64,000 bases of DNA, taken from assembly GCA_000611775.1 (NCBI GenBank), contig KK106987.1, forward strand, positions 186,001 through 250,000. The letters run 5' to 3'. The translations under genes and the position numbers were made by a program. Below the pieces are notes generated by a model that saw nothing but the letters and a program-made list of their open reading frames with translations, was not told the DNA's origin and made no database searches. This document shows, piece by piece, positions 1 through 11,195 of this stretch (the first letter of the stretch is position 1; the number at the start of each line of letters is the position of its first letter). This DNA is from Umbilicaria muhlenbergii (Eukaryota > Ascomycota > Lecanoromycetes > Umbilicariales > Umbilicariaceae).

Positions 1-2
1 CG

Positions 3-3000
3 ACGCCGGGCACCAATATTAAAGATGTAAAATCAGCTAGTTACCAGGCTCTGGTACGAGAGATTGCTAGAAGTGGTAGCGGAATCTTTGTGGGCCCCAA
101 GACGACCTGCAGAACTGGGAGGGGGCGTCCACGAAAAGCTAGGCTTGCTATAGTCAAAGTGTCTCGACTGATCGAGCTGCCATTTTTTGAGAAAGAACCA
201 GAGCCAACCGGTGAAGCAGCAACCGTTAGGAATAGTATAAGTTTAACATCGCATGTCCCGGAACTTAATCCAACTCCAGCCGCCACCCCAAGACTGTTAT
301 TCCATCCTCTCGCGGTGCAGCAGCCGGTTGATCAGCCTTCAGTCACTAGCCCCAACTATGTATCACCGTACGGGCCGAATTCGAAAGGGGTTTCTCCAGT
401 ATCAGTTTCAGAATATGCATCGCCATACGCGCCCAAAACAGGAGAAAAGAGGAAAAGGACTACATCATCGGCGCTAGAAACAGGTTTCTCAGGTCCCCGA
501 CGTGGTTTTTTCGAGACATCACCATTGATTAGTGCTTCGATCATCGAAAGGCGCTCGGTGCTGCCAGGCTCTGTTCGGAAACTGGACTCACAAGTGACAC
601 AAAGTGCTTCGGTGTCAGACGGACAGACAGTGCCGGAGGATGTCAACGAAGAGGTTGCAGATGCTGCACAGCAGGAAACGAAACAAAGCCAAGGCGTCAG
701 CCGCGGCTTTGTACAACCTGACACTGCTTCCTGTAGTTCTATTGCGGAGCCAATGGAGAATACAAAACAGACAGCATCTACCAGCGAAGAGTACCCGGTT
801 TTTGAGCCCATGGACATCGATCCTGAGCATGACCGTGGTTCCGACTCCCAGAGTACTGTTACTGACCCAGATCTTGTGGAAGGCATAAGGAAACCGGAAC
901 AGATAGCTCCGATTGACAAGCATAGCGCGAGGGTAGATCCGGAAACAGTTGATGGTTCTACTGCACCAAGGGAAGACCAAGATGTCGCAGGTAGGACTCC
1001 AGGCGAACCACAATCTGATGATTTACGTGATGAACAACTTGCTCTGAATGGCGATAATTTAGAGAGTCTGGCAGCTGCTACTGTCCCTGGTCATGAGGAG
1101 TGTAATGGAAGTCCTGAAGAAATTGAACCGATCGGTGAGCAAGACACGAGATTAGAGCCGACAGCAGTGGACGTATCATGTGAAGGGTTAATCGGGGATT
1201 CCAATACCTTAGGCCTACGATGGAAAGGCAAGCAACCCGATGATCTACCTACCCAGGAACTTGATACGGCTGTGCAATCACAGAGCTCTCCAGAGACCTT
1301 GGACGATGGCACTCCTGCCCGTCAGAAGATGCCCTTGGGTGGAGGTTCCGTTGCAGAAACTACAAGCTATACACAGGCGGATGCAGACTCTCAAGTCATT
1401 CCAGACGACGGCTTGCCAAAAATAATCCGCGTTCATGATGCACAGGAAGAATCGTCCGTCAAGGAAAGCTCCAAGAAGAAGAACGCTAGAACCATCACCA
1501 GGCTTACACCGAATAGCGGCTCCATAGGTGTTCTGCGCCAGAGGATCATTATGGAGATCGTTGAGGCGTGTGGTGGAGTGTTCCCAGGCGACAAAGAACT
1601 CTGGTACCCGTTTACTACTGCATGGTTACAGCGGATGCCTCCTGGCACTGGCAGACCTGACAATCGAACAATCAAAACCGCCAAGAAAGCACTCATTGCT
1701 TCCGGAAAACTTAGGCAGTTGAGGTTTACTTTCTTGAACAAACACGGGGTGATAGTGGAAAAGGGTATGGTTACAACGACTGATGTCCACTCCAACTCCC
1801 CTGAAGTCAAAGACCTACAGCGGAAGATGATTGAGCAAGACCCATGGCTTTACGTACCGCAAAATGCTGTTGTGGCAGAGGATCTTCGGAGGTCTTATGC
1901 GTCTGCCGTTGTTTTTGGTACTAACAAAACAACTGCACAACTAGAAGTCGATGAAGAGACTCAGGTCAAACTACAATACGTCCCTGCTTATGTGAAGCGG
2001 GCCGCCATCAACAAGGAGGCCGCGGCAGCAAGGAAGCGAGCCACAGCGGAAAAGCGGAAACCACAAGATGAAAGGAAGCAGGCAGTAGAACAGAAGCGAA
2101 GAGCACGGGAAAAAGAGCTTCAGAAGCTTTTGGGAGTGCCTGACTTCGCCATCAACGGCTACAGAAGCGCAGAGGTTGTTATGGAATCTGAAAAAGAGGG
2201 TATTTCTGAGTTCAAGGCCTTTGAAGGAGCCTCCCCACCTCCAGTTAGACGTCCTGGTCGACAATCTGACCTGCAAAATAATGGAACCAAGCCCAAGGTA
2301 CAACGTCTTGCGCGGCTTAGGAGACTTTCTATATCTAGGCCGCTGTATGGCTCTATTCCACAACCATCATCGGCATTGCCTGCCCAATCAGCTGAAGCTG
2401 GTCCGCTGTCAGATCCACGCCGCCTGATGGGAAAGTCTACGCCTGGGGTTGGACAATTTCCTCTCGACTCCAGCTCAAGGAAATCTTTAAGGCCAAGGCA
2501 GCGCGTTGACTACGCAGCTATCAACCGTGGCAAGACTCCACCTCATAGAGAGATACAGACAGAAATGTGGACACCCGAAAATCTAAGAATTGTCAAGAAG
2601 CTACGCTTCACAAAGCCGCTAGGGTTGGATAGCAACTTCGATCGAACTCCTTCGCCTGACTTGGAAGATGAAAGACCAGTGACTCCGCAAGAGAGAGCAA
2701 AGCCAACGATCCCCTTGACGGCCAATATGCAACTTTGGGCCCCACAGTTCGACGCCTCTTATCAGTGGCAGCGAGTATCGACCTTTATGGATCCAGATCA
2801 CTATTTTCATCCGATCACAGGTACTTACTCAGTCACCTTCTCTGTCTTCAGAAATGTTCGACTAGGGCTGGATCTCAACACAAATGGTCAAGCAAACAAC
2901 AAATCTACTCTGCCGGATACTCCAGCAGATCTGTCATCTCAAACTTTTGAGCATCATGTCGCAGATCAGTTCAGGCCGCTTCCAGAGAGCAAAGGTCACT

Positions 3001-4901
3001 TCGAATCGGAGATAGACGATATGATGTTGGCAGAACTCAACGCTCCAAACCTCCCTACAGTATCGAACAGTCTGCGGTTCATCAATCACGTAATGCCTCA
3101 TCCGCATTACGTGGCTGAGCGCGCCAGAAAATCCGATACGAGGAGACCACGACTTGCGAAGGCCCGCTCTGCTTGGCCCATTAAAGCTCCCAGACTTTCA
3201 TCAGACTCAATGCCGCCAGGAAACGCCGGTACACACGACAAAAGCAAAATGATTGTGCTCAAGTTTGCCGCCCCCCATCTCACATCCCTTGCAGAAAAAC
3301 CACCAGCACCTAAGCTCTTACGCCGGGAGGACACAACGTTACGTTTTGCTGCAAATGGACGACCGCGTAGAAAAATTAGAGTACCCGGAGCTGAACGATT
3401 ATCTAAATATATGTCACTAGCCATGGAAAAGCGTCTTATGACTGCCGTGGTTGTTATTCGGACCCTGACAGGAGGGTTGGAAGGGAATATTGACTGGAAT
3501 CTTATGGCACCGCTCTTTCAGTCAACTTATAGCGCAGTTTTTATACACAATCGCTGGGCGTCTCTACGGATCAAGTACCGAGTCCAGATCGATAAGATGC
3601 AGGCCGATTTCCAAGATCTCTTTGCAAGCGCTTACGAGGATGATCTTGTACCACCACTTGATTTCGACAATATCGAAGGCTACGACTGGGCGTGGTTGGT
3701 TGATTGGACGCAGAAGCATCTCGAGTTTCCAATTGCGCAGACGTTTCCGGATCTTCCTACGAGCAGGGCACAGCTAGACTGTCACTTTGACTTGCGCCCA
3801 ACCAAGGAAGTCGATCTCACCGAATATTTCTCTCTCGATCTCACTTCCACGTTTGTGAGACGCCAGGCGATGCTACACCGAAAGCCCATGGTCGCCCCTA
3901 TCACTCCAAGGTCCCACAGAACCCAAGACGAGGTCTTCGAACGTCTAGAAGTAGCAAAATCCTGGGTTCGGGCCAACGTCATCACCCTCGACACTGTCTA
4001 CAACCCTAGCCTCGCCCATCAAAAACTGACCTCCCTCCCCGAATCCACCATCTCCACCGCCCTCCAATCCCTCCTCTCCGACCGCGTCATCGCCCAAGTA
4101 GAAAAGGGCCGCCTCGTCCCCGGCCGCAACTACTCCCTCTCCGACTTCTTCTTCACCCGCCTCCAAAAATCCCTCGAAGTGTCGCAACTCCAACGCGCCG
4201 CACAATACAAACTCGAACTCGACAAATCCTTCGCCGACCACGGCAAAGCGGAAATCTCCTACCACGCCGAAAACGGCGACATGCTCGCTCTCACGAACCT
4301 AGTCGCGCACCGCCGCGTCAGACTCGTCCCGCGCGATCCACCGATGCGCAAATTCGGCCTCGTGGACGGCGGTTACAAGACTCGCTTCATGGATAAATCC
4401 CGCTTCACCTTCGCCGTCGACATCTACCCGACAGACACATACATCCCTGGCCTTCCCTCCTCCTCCTCCCTCCCACCGCCTCCAATGCCGCAGTCCACCG
4501 ACCCCAATGACCCGCGAGCTAAACTCCCCGTCTGGATCGACATCCACGGGAACTTCGTGCGTGAGATGTGGGACTTGGCGCTGGCGGCGGTGTTGAGTTT
4601 TGTGGCGTTAAGGCCGGGAGTGGGGGCGGGGGAGGTGGCGAGGGGGGTGGCGCCTTGTTTGGGGGAGTGGGAGGTTGAGAGTTTGTATGGGTGGTTGGTG
4701 GAGGCGGGGGTGGCGGGGTGGACGGAGGGAGGGAGTGTGAGGGTTGGGGAGGGGTGGTGGNNNNNNNNNNNNNNNNNNNNNNNNNNNNNNNNNNGGGCTG
4801 GGGGTGGAGGGAGGACGGGGGAGGGGGAAGGGGAAGGAGAGGGAGAGAGGGGGGGAGGGAGAAAGGGAGAGGGAGGGGGAGGGGGAGAGGGAGAGGGATG
4901 A
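3..4901 (+). CDS. TFIIIC B-block-binding subunit (Tfc3/Sfc3-like), 5' partial
   Basis: Likely the largest TFIIIC subunit, which binds the B box of tRNA genes and recruits TFIIIB and RNA polymerase III in the nucleus. The reading frame is already open at the left edge, so the true start lies outside the window; more than 1,600 residues are visible without an intron. A long disordered, acidic and proline-rich stretch is followed by a conserved winged-helix-like block at about nt 1500-1800 (GVLRQRIIMEIVEACGGVFP), a basic coiled segment near 2000-2130, and a conserved C-terminal region at about nt 3390-4340. Near 4560 the codons switch from C-ending to G-ending. A 34-base gap at 4761-4794 interrupts the last part just after a Trp-Trp pair; the gap length is probably nominal, so the frame beyond it and the stop at 4899-4901 are uncertain, and the true stop may lie in the gap. 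Family assignment rests on recognition of the conserved blocks. Confidence 0.72.
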   Translation, partial: TPGTNIKDVKSASYQALVREIARSGSGIFVGPKTTCRTGRGRPRKARLAIVKVSRLIELPFFEKEPEPTGEAATVRNSISLTSHVPELNPTPAATPRLLFHPLAVQQPVDQPSVTSPNYVSPYGPNSKGVSPVSVSEYASPYAPKTGEKRKRTTSSALETGFSGPRRGFFETSPLISASIIERRSVLPGSVRKLDSQVTQSASVSDGQTVPEDVNEEVADAAQQETKQSQGVSRGFVQPDTASCSSIAEPMENTKQTASTSEEYPVFEPMDIDPEHDRGSDSQSTVTDPDLVEGIRKPEQIAPIDKHSARVDPETVDGSTAPREDQDVAGRTPGEPQSDDLRDEQLALNGDNLESLAAATVPGHEECNGSPEEIEPIGEQDTRLEPTAVDVSCEGLIGDSNTLGLRWKGKQPDDLPTQELDTAVQSQSSPETLDDGTPARQKMPLGGGSVAETTSYTQADADSQVIPDDGLPKIIRVHDAQEESSVKESSKKKNARTITRLTPNSGSIGVLRQRIIMEIVEACGGVFPGDKELWYPFTTAWLQRMPPGTGRPDNRTIKTAKKALIASGKLRQLRFTFLNKHGVIVEKGMVTTTDVHSNSPEVKDLQRKMIEQDPWLYVPQNAVVAEDLRRSYASAVVFGTNKTTAQLEVDEETQVKLQYVPAYVKRAAINKEAAAARKRATAEKRKPQDERKQAVEQKRRAREKELQKLLGVPDFAINGYRSAEVVMESEKEGISEFKAFEGASPPPVRRPGRQSDLQNNGTKPKVQRLARLRRLSISRPLYGSIPQPSSALPAQSAEAGPLSDPRRLMGKSTPGVGQFPLDSSSRKSLRPRQRVDYAAINRGKTPPHREIQTEMWTPENLRIVKKLRFTKPLGLDSNFDRTPSPDLEDERPVTPQERAKPTIPLTANMQLWAPQFDASYQWQRVSTFMDPDHYFHPITGTYSVTFSVFRNVRLGLDLNTNGQANNKSTLPDTPADLSSQTFEHHVADQFRPLPESKGHFESEIDDMMLAELNAPNLPTVSNSLRFINHVMPHPHYVAERARKSDTRRPRLAKARSAWPIKAPRLSSDSMPPGNAGTHDKSKMIVLKFAAPHLTSLAEKPPAPKLLRREDTTLRFAANGRPRRKIRVPGAERLSKYMSLAMEKRLMTAVVVIRTLTGGLEGNIDWNLMAPLFQSTYSAVFIHNRWASLRIKYRVQIDKMQADFQDLFASAYEDDLVPPLDFDNIEGYDWAWLVDWTQKHLEFPIAQTFPDLPTSRAQLDCHFDLRPTKEVDLTEYFSLDLTSTFVRRQAMLHRKPMVAPITPRSHRTQDEVFERLEVAKSWVRANVITLDTVYNPSLAHQKLTSLPESTISTALQSLLSDRVIAQVEKGRLVPGRNYSLSDFFFTRLQKSLEVSQLQRAAQYKLELDKSFADHGKAEISYHAENGDMLALTNLVAHRRVRLVPRDPPMRKFGLVDGGYKTRFMDKSRFTFAVDIYPTDTYIPGLPSSSSLPPPPMPQSTDPNDPRAKLPVWIDIHGNFVREMWDLALAAVLSFVALRPGVGAGEVARGVAPCLGEWEVESLYGWLVEAGVAGWTEGGSVRVGEGWWXXXXXXXXXXXXAGGGGRTGEGEGEGEGERGGGRKGEGGGGGEGEG
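4761..4794. other. assembly gap (34 N) in G-rich DNA
   Basis: Thirty-four undetermined bases lie inside a very G-rich, low-complexity stretch that continues as GGGAGAGGGAGAGGG-type sequence to about 4900. The gap sits at the end of the TFIIIC subunit gene and hides its C-terminus. Confidence 0.95.
4795..4900 (+). repeat. purine-rich G-tract low-complexity repeat
   Basis: Imperfect runs of GGGGA and GGGAGA units, with almost no pyrimidines on the top strand. Many runs of three or more G are close together, so G-quadruplex formation is plausible and could explain the adjacent gap. Confidence 0.85.
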
Positions 4902-5570
4902 GAGTTGAGGGTGGTTCGTGGGGAGTGTTGGTGCTTGTGAAAGAGGAGGAGGAGGAGGTGGATAACTAGGATGTTTATTAGGGAATGTGGCAATTGATAC
5001 ACAGGCTGTGTTTCTGGCGGTTACCTATTATTTCTGGCTCGCACAATACCCATGTACGAAAAATATTACGACGATTGAGGAAGAGAAAGACGCGAGTAGA
5101 TAGATGGAATGTAATAGAACTTGACACCGCATGTATTCAGGAACAGTGAGTGAGTGCATCAAAATCTTGGTATATCGTCTAGCCCATAAAAAAAATCCCC
5201 AGCACCATTTCCACCATCCAGAAACCCTACTCCATCGCATGACGCCCATCATAACCCCATCCGCATCCCCCCTACTCCGGCGCTGAACCAATCACTTTGC
5301 CACCTCACCTCCGCCGCACGAGTCTTGACCTTCTCCCCCATCCCCTCCCTTCCCCACAAACACATCATCCACCATCCCTCCATCCCCCCATCTCCCATCT
5401 CTCATCCCTCCATCACCCATCGCCCATCCCCTCACCCCCTTCCCCACCCCCAAGTCTCCCATCCCCTCAAACCCTCCCCCCTCCCTCCTATCGCTTCTAT
5501 CCCTCCTATCACCCCTGTCCTTCCCTCTTTCCCTCCCCTTTCCTTTCTCCCCCATCCCCAAACACCCATC
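4902..5570. other. convergent intergenic region with CCATC-rich low-complexity tract
   Basis: This lies between the 3' ends of the TFIIIC gene (plus) and the E2 gene (minus). From about 5290 to 5580 the top strand is nearly all C, T and A, made of imperfect CCCATC/CCATC units. Open frames on both strands here are low-complexity artefacts. I see no RNA gene. Confidence 0.6.
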
Positions 5571-6562
5571 TCACAATCCCAAAACCATCTTCTTCACAAC
5601 CATAACCACCAACCCCACCAACACGCCCACAATCGCTTTATCCACCCAAGCCGGCACTGGCGTGTTCGAGCGAGGTGGACGTGCGGGGCGGATGTGGATG
5701 GTGCGGGTGGGGAGGGGTACGGTGGGTGGACGCGGAGGAGGAGGGGGGGAGAAGAGGATTGAGGATGTGGAAGGGGGGATGGTGGGGAGGCTGGGGAGGG
5801 CGGTGGTGGTAGGAAGAGGTTGTGTAGTAGCAGGGAGGGAAGCTTGCGAAGAACTCGGAGTCAACCCCGGGGTCGGCGTCGTCGTCGAAGCCGGGCTTAT
5901 CGGATCCAGCACCTTCTCCTTCTCCATCCCCTCCCTTTCCCCCTCCTCCTTCTGATTCTTCCCCATCTCATCCCTATACCCCAGCCTCAACCCCTCCGGC
6001 ACCTTCTCCATCTCCACCTCCATCCCCTCCCCCCCACCCCTCTCCGCGCACTCTCTCAAAACCTCCTCGTTCGTCCTCCCCCCACACCCCCCACACCTCC
6101 ACCCGCGACTCTCGCCCGCCAACCTCCTCCTCCCCTCCCCCCCCATCTCCAACCCGCCGACCTGCCCCCCCGCCTCCTCTTTCATAAAACTCCGAATCGC
6201 CACCAACGCCGTCCGCACCCCCCACGCCGGCTGCCAGCTCTCCTCGTGGTGTCCGCTGATGGACAGACAGATCTCGCGGTTGGTTTCGAAGCGGCCGCTC
6301 GGGGTGAGGAAGCGGAACGAGGGCGGGCGCAGCGGGTAGGTGGGCGGGAGGATGATGCGGCCGTGGTAGATGCCGGTGGCGTAGGGGGTCGCGGGCGGGC
6401 CGAGGAGGGTGAAGTGCCATTCGAAGAGGTTGGAGTCGAGGGGGGAGGCGTGCAGGGTCGGGTCCGGGGTGGAGGCTAGTTCGGCGGCGGAGATAGGACG
6501 GGGGGCTTACGGATGCGCTTTATGGTGGGGGATTTGGTGTTGAATTGGCCGTGGGTGGACAT
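5571..6562 (-). CDS. ER-anchored ubiquitin-conjugating enzyme E2, UBE2J1 type, damaged near 5' end
   Basis: A tail-anchored E2 of the UBE2J1/Ubc6 group, which takes part in ER-associated degradation. The start at 6562 gives MSTHGQFNTKSPTIKRIRK, matching the family N-terminus. The downstream exon reads SNLFEWHF, then YHGRIILPPTYP, then the active-site region REICLSISGHHEESWQP (Cys in ICLSIS), then WRCGGCGG, a Pro/Ser-rich linker and a C-terminal membrane segment (AIVGVLVGLVVMVV). The two parts do not join cleanly. A GTAAG follows ATCC at 6510, but no AG precedes the conserved AAELA codons at about 6488-6474. A 35-nt GTAAG...CTAG excision (6510-6476) would keep frame but is shorter than normal introns and removes AAEL. 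Either intron sequence is missing from the assembly or the gene carries a small indel. Codon use alternates between C-rich and G-rich blocks. Confidence 0.75.
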
Positions 6563-6939
6563 TGTGGGTGAGGGTTGTGAGGCGGGATGAGATGGATGAG
6601 GATGAATGTTGATGAAGAGAACTGTCAAGTCCGCCTCAGGTGGTGTAGATTTGATGAAGCATGTTGGCTTCGTGAAGAGCTTAGAGTGAGGTGTGGATTC
6701 GTGGCAATAGGGCCATGGAATCGGCGGTTACGGGCGGCTTTTGAGGCCAACGTGGCAGGTTTGAAGTCCGAAAAGTCGGTGTTGTACGGAGGACCCCCTC
6801 GTTCACGAGCACATGCCAAATATTGAATGGCCGGGTGAGGGAAAAGTCACCAATCCTACAGGCATACGCTACCGTTTGCGCACATACGACTCCATGGATC
6901 CTGCACGATCGGTGACTTCAGTATTCGTTAGGTGGAAGC
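6563..6939. promoter_or_regulatory. divergent promoter region between E2 and DEAH helicase genes
   Basis: 377 bp separate the two start codons, which point away from each other, so it must hold both promoters. I could not pick out a convincing TATA box or factor site. Confidence 0.5.
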
Positions 6940-9900
6940 ATGCCGAAACCAGGGCAGGGGAATCGCGGCGGGGGGTCCAAGAAGCCACTGCCGAAATCTG
7001 CCACAGACGGCGATGACAGTTACATTGTGTTCTCGAACGCGAAAGACGATAAAAACGTGAAGAAGACAGAAGCCAAAGCTTCTGCTAGTAAGGATGGGTC
7101 GGATAGCACCCAACCAGCTGGGGAAGATGCGCGGAAGAGGCCTGATACGAGGAAATTGATCGGTGGTGCATCATGGACGGGTAAACTACCGGTCAATATG
7201 CTTTCGGAGCATTGTCAAAAGCAGAGGTGGGACAAGCCAGAATATACCATGGTAGGGACTTCTTGAAGGCTCAACTATGGAAAGCAAATGCTCATGCGGC
7301 GTACTTAGAGCAAAATGCCGGAAGGCTACTCCTCAATGGTGATACTCAAAGCAACAAACACAAAAACGAAAGAGCTTACTGCCCTACCCCCCTTTAAGCT
7401 TCCCCCTACACATAAGCATCTTGCTGTTCAGCCAACCGCGGTAGAGGCACGCCATTTCGCAGCAACCTACGCTCTTTTCAGGGTCTGTAGTATGCGGAAC
7501 ATCCACATGATGCTGCCACCAACTTACAGAGACCTCTGGAAAGGCGATTTTCAGGAATTGAAAAAGGAAGATCTCAAGCAGGGAAGAGCTTGGATGTACG
7601 AAGCGGATCCTTTCGCTGCGAAAGCGGAGCGCGAAGAAGCACAGGCGATAATGGCAAAGAAAAGAGCGGAGCGGGAGAAGCAGGCTGCTAAAGAAGCAGA
7701 ACAAGCAGTAGGCCTAGGAGCGCCGCAGGGACCGGGTGGTGGTGGAGCTAACCGCAACATCATGCGAGGATGGAGTCGAGTGCCGAAGATTGAGATGGGG
7801 AAACGTACGCGTGCGCATATTGAGGACCTGGTCCGGCGCCATGCAGTATGGAACCCTCATGGGACTCGGATATCAGAATTTCAAGGACGAAATATTATGA
7901 ATGAATTCATCGATTTAGGATTTAGAAAGAGCCATATTGAGGAGGCCGTCGGTGAATGCAGAGACCGCGAGGAGGCCTTAGAGTGGCTTCTCATCCATGT
8001 CCCTGAAGATGACTTACCAAAGTGGAGTCTTCCAGAAGGCTATGTAGCGGGGATCAGCATGGCTAGCGGTAATCTGAAGAGAGAAGCTTCCATCAAAAGA
8101 CTTGCAGATGCTGGATATTCTGCAGAATTGTGTGAAAAACTGCTTAACAAGAATGGAGGCGATGAAGGGCGGACCGCCGAAGCACTGCAGAACATACTGC
8201 TTGGCCAAGAAGAAGCAGAATCGGAGTCGACTACTTCAGACATTTCGAAGCTTGCCATTAAAGAGGACGACCATGAGTACGCTGTGTGGAGCGAAGAACA
8301 GAGTACACTCGAAGCTATCTTTGGAGACCGTTTCGTCTCCCTTTCCCCCGAGACTTGCCAGATCCAATTGAATATACCACACTTCCAAGGTTCCTGTACG
8401 TTGAATATACGGCGGCCAAATCGGTCATATCCCTCGTTCGCTCCGGTTGTCTCAGTATCATCAGCAGGCCTACCAGCTTATATCCGCCTTAGTATCATCC
8501 GCCAAGTTATCAACCATGCGAACGAAGATCTCCTGGGAGAGCCGATGATCTTCAATATGGTTGATTGGCTCGAAGCGGAGATACCTAAGATTGTTGAGAA
8601 TCCTGGTAGGCTACGCGACGTCTCTGCAGGTGCCTCTGCTGTCGGAGAGGTGCGTTCAGTATCTACTCAGAATCGAAACCAGCACATGAGGAGAGCTCCT
8701 AGGTCACTCGATTGGAAGCCGGGGAACCCGCAAAGCATGGCCATACTGGACCGTTGGCGGTCTAGGCAAGAATCCAGCCCACAGCGAAGAATGCTCGCAG
8801 CTCGACAATCTCTACCAGCGTGGAGTCTACGTGACGCAATCGTCGAGGCAGTTAACGGACATCAAGTCACCATCATAACTGGTGAGACTGGATCTGGGAA
8901 ATCGACACAATCGGTGCAATTCATATTGGATGACATGATCGAAAAAAAGCTGGGTGCGGCCGCAAACATCGTCTGCACTCAACCGCGAAGGATATCAGCG
9001 CTCGGCCTGGCAGACCGCGTCAGCGACGAAAGATGTTCACCTGTCGGCGACGAAATCGGCTACGCTATCAGGGGCGAATCGAAGCAGAAACCGGGCATTA
9101 CGAAGATAACTTTCGTCACCACTGGAGTGCTACTTCGCCGCCTGCAGACGTCCGGTGGCAGCAGCGACGATGTAGTGGCCGCACTTGCGGATGTGAGCCA
9201 TGTTGTCGTGGACGAAGTACATGAAAGGAGTCTTGATACAGATTTCCTCCTCGTCCTCCTCAGAGATGTTTTATCGAAACGAAAAGATCTGAAGGTTATC
9301 CTCATGAGCGCTACCCTAGATGCCGGTGTCTTCGAAAGGTACTTTAGTGGAGGATCTAGCGTTGGGAAAGTAGAAATACAAGGGCGCACTTTCCCGGTCG
9401 ATGATTACTATCTGGATGATGTTCTTCGCCAGACAGGTTTTAATACAGGTACCCGAAGGGGCGACGTCGATGACAGCGAAATGGAAGATGTGGAGCCCTC
9501 GGTAGCCCATGCGATACAAAGTATCGGCATGCGCATCAACTACAACCTCATTACCGAAATGGTTCGAGCGATTGACGCTCAGCTTGGCACACAGGAAGGA
9601 GGTATTCTTATCTTTCTGCCCGGCACGCTGGAGATTAACCGTACTCTCGACGCCATTCGGGCAATCCCAAATGTGCATGCCCTCCCTTTGCATGCTTCTC
9701 TTATGCCTGTGGAGCAACGTCGTGTGTTTCCGCCCGCACCCAAGGGCAAACGTAAGGTTATCGCTGCAACTAACGTTGCCGAGACTTCCATTACCATAGA
9801 GGACATTGTCGCTGTTATTGATACCGGCAAGGTTAAAGAGACCAGCTTTGACCCACAGAATAACATGGTCAAGCTTGAGGAGGTGTGGGCGTCACGAGCG

Positions 9901-11195
9901 GCATGTAAGCAGCGACGTGGTCGTGCTGGACGAGTCCGCGCTGGGAAATGCTACAGGCTCTACACTCGTAACGCTGAAGCGAAGATGATGGAGAGACCAG
10001 AACCTGAAATCAGAAGAGTCCCTCTTGAGCAGTTGTGTCTATCTGTTCGAGCTATGGGTGTCCAAAATGTGCCGGCTTTCCTTGCAAGCGCTCTAACACC
10101 GCCAGAGAGTATGGCTGTGGAGGGAGCAATCGAACTTCTTGGCAGAATGGGTGCACTTGACGGCGATGTACTTACCGCACTTGGTCGACATCTAGCCATG
10201 ATACCCGCAGATCTTCGTTGTGGCAAGCTCATGGTTTACGGTGCCACATTCGGTTGCCTCGAAGCATGTCTCACCATAGCAGCGATCCTAACTGTCAGGA
10301 GCCCGTTCGTATCTCCACAAGCCAAGCGCGAGGAGTCAAAAGAAGCAAGGTCTAAATTCGCCCAAGGTCAAGGCGACTTAATCGGCGATCTACGAGCCTA
10401 CGAAGAGTGGTCCGAAATGAGGAAAGCATCACACCAGAGAGACGTTCGCATGTGGTGCGATCAATATTTCCTATCTAACCAAACCCTCAATGACATCTCT
10501 TCCAATCGATCCCAATACCTCTCCTCCCTCAAAGAAGCTGGGTTCATCCCCACCAACTACCACAGCTCCTCGCCTGCCAATCACGCCTCCCTCAACGTCT
10601 ACAACGACAACTCCGCTCTCATCCGCGCCTTGATAGCTGGCGCCTTCAACCCGCAACTCGCACGCATCGAGTTCCCGGAGAAGAAGTTCGCGGCCTCGAT
10701 TTCCGGCGCTGTGGAGCTGGACCCGGAAGCTAGGACCATCAAGTATTTCAACCAGGACAACGGCCGCGTCTTCGTGCATCCGAGCTCAACGCTGTTTGAT
10801 GCGCAGGGCTTTCCGGGCGGGGCGGCGTATATGAGCTATTTCAACAAGATGGCGACGAGTAAGGTGTTTATTCGCGACCTGACACGTAAGTCTGTTCTAC
10901 CCCGTTGCAGTGATACCGTGCTTACAGCCCATCCACTCATCTAGCGTTTAACGCTTACACTCTGCTTCTCTTCTCCGCGCCTCCCCGCCTCGACACCTTA
11001 GGTCGTGGTCTCCTTGTCGACAATTGGCTCCGTCTCCGTGGCTGGGCCAGGATCGGCGTCCTTGTCAGTCGGTTGAGGGTGATGCTAGACGAGGTTCTGG
11101 CGAAGAAGATTGAGGACCCTGCATTGGATGTGGGAAGGGATGAGGTTGTGGGTGTAGTGAGGAAGTTGGTGGAGCTGGATGGACTGGATCGGTGA
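6940..11195 (+). CDS. DEAH-box RNA helicase with UBA and RWD domains (DHX57/YLR419W-like)
   Basis: A predicted 3'-5' ATP-dependent RNA helicase of the DHX29/DHX36/DHX57 branch. Exons are 6940-7251, 7309-10885 and 10945-11195; introns of 57 and 59 nt are GT-AG and restore frame, giving about 1,379 residues. Order of domains: basic N-terminus; UBA-like segment at about 355-400; RWD at about 423-530 (EEQSTLEAIFGDRF); Walker A GETGSGKST near 629; motif II VVVDEVHERS near 738, so DEVH in place of DEAH; motif III LMSATLD; motif VI region RRGRAGR; then HA2 and OB-fold segments. Without the second splice the frame runs into a stop at 10942-10944. With it the C-terminus reads PFNAYTLLLFSAPPRLDT, as in the family. 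Identity as a DEAH helicase is secure; the exact orthologue is an inference from the RWD and UBA domains. Confidence 0.92.

Noticed and set aside
5292-5762. Pro/Ser/His-rich frames on the plus strand and Gly/Arg/Asp-rich frames on the minus strand
   Set aside because: These are products of the CCATC-type low-complexity DNA, not of protein constraint.
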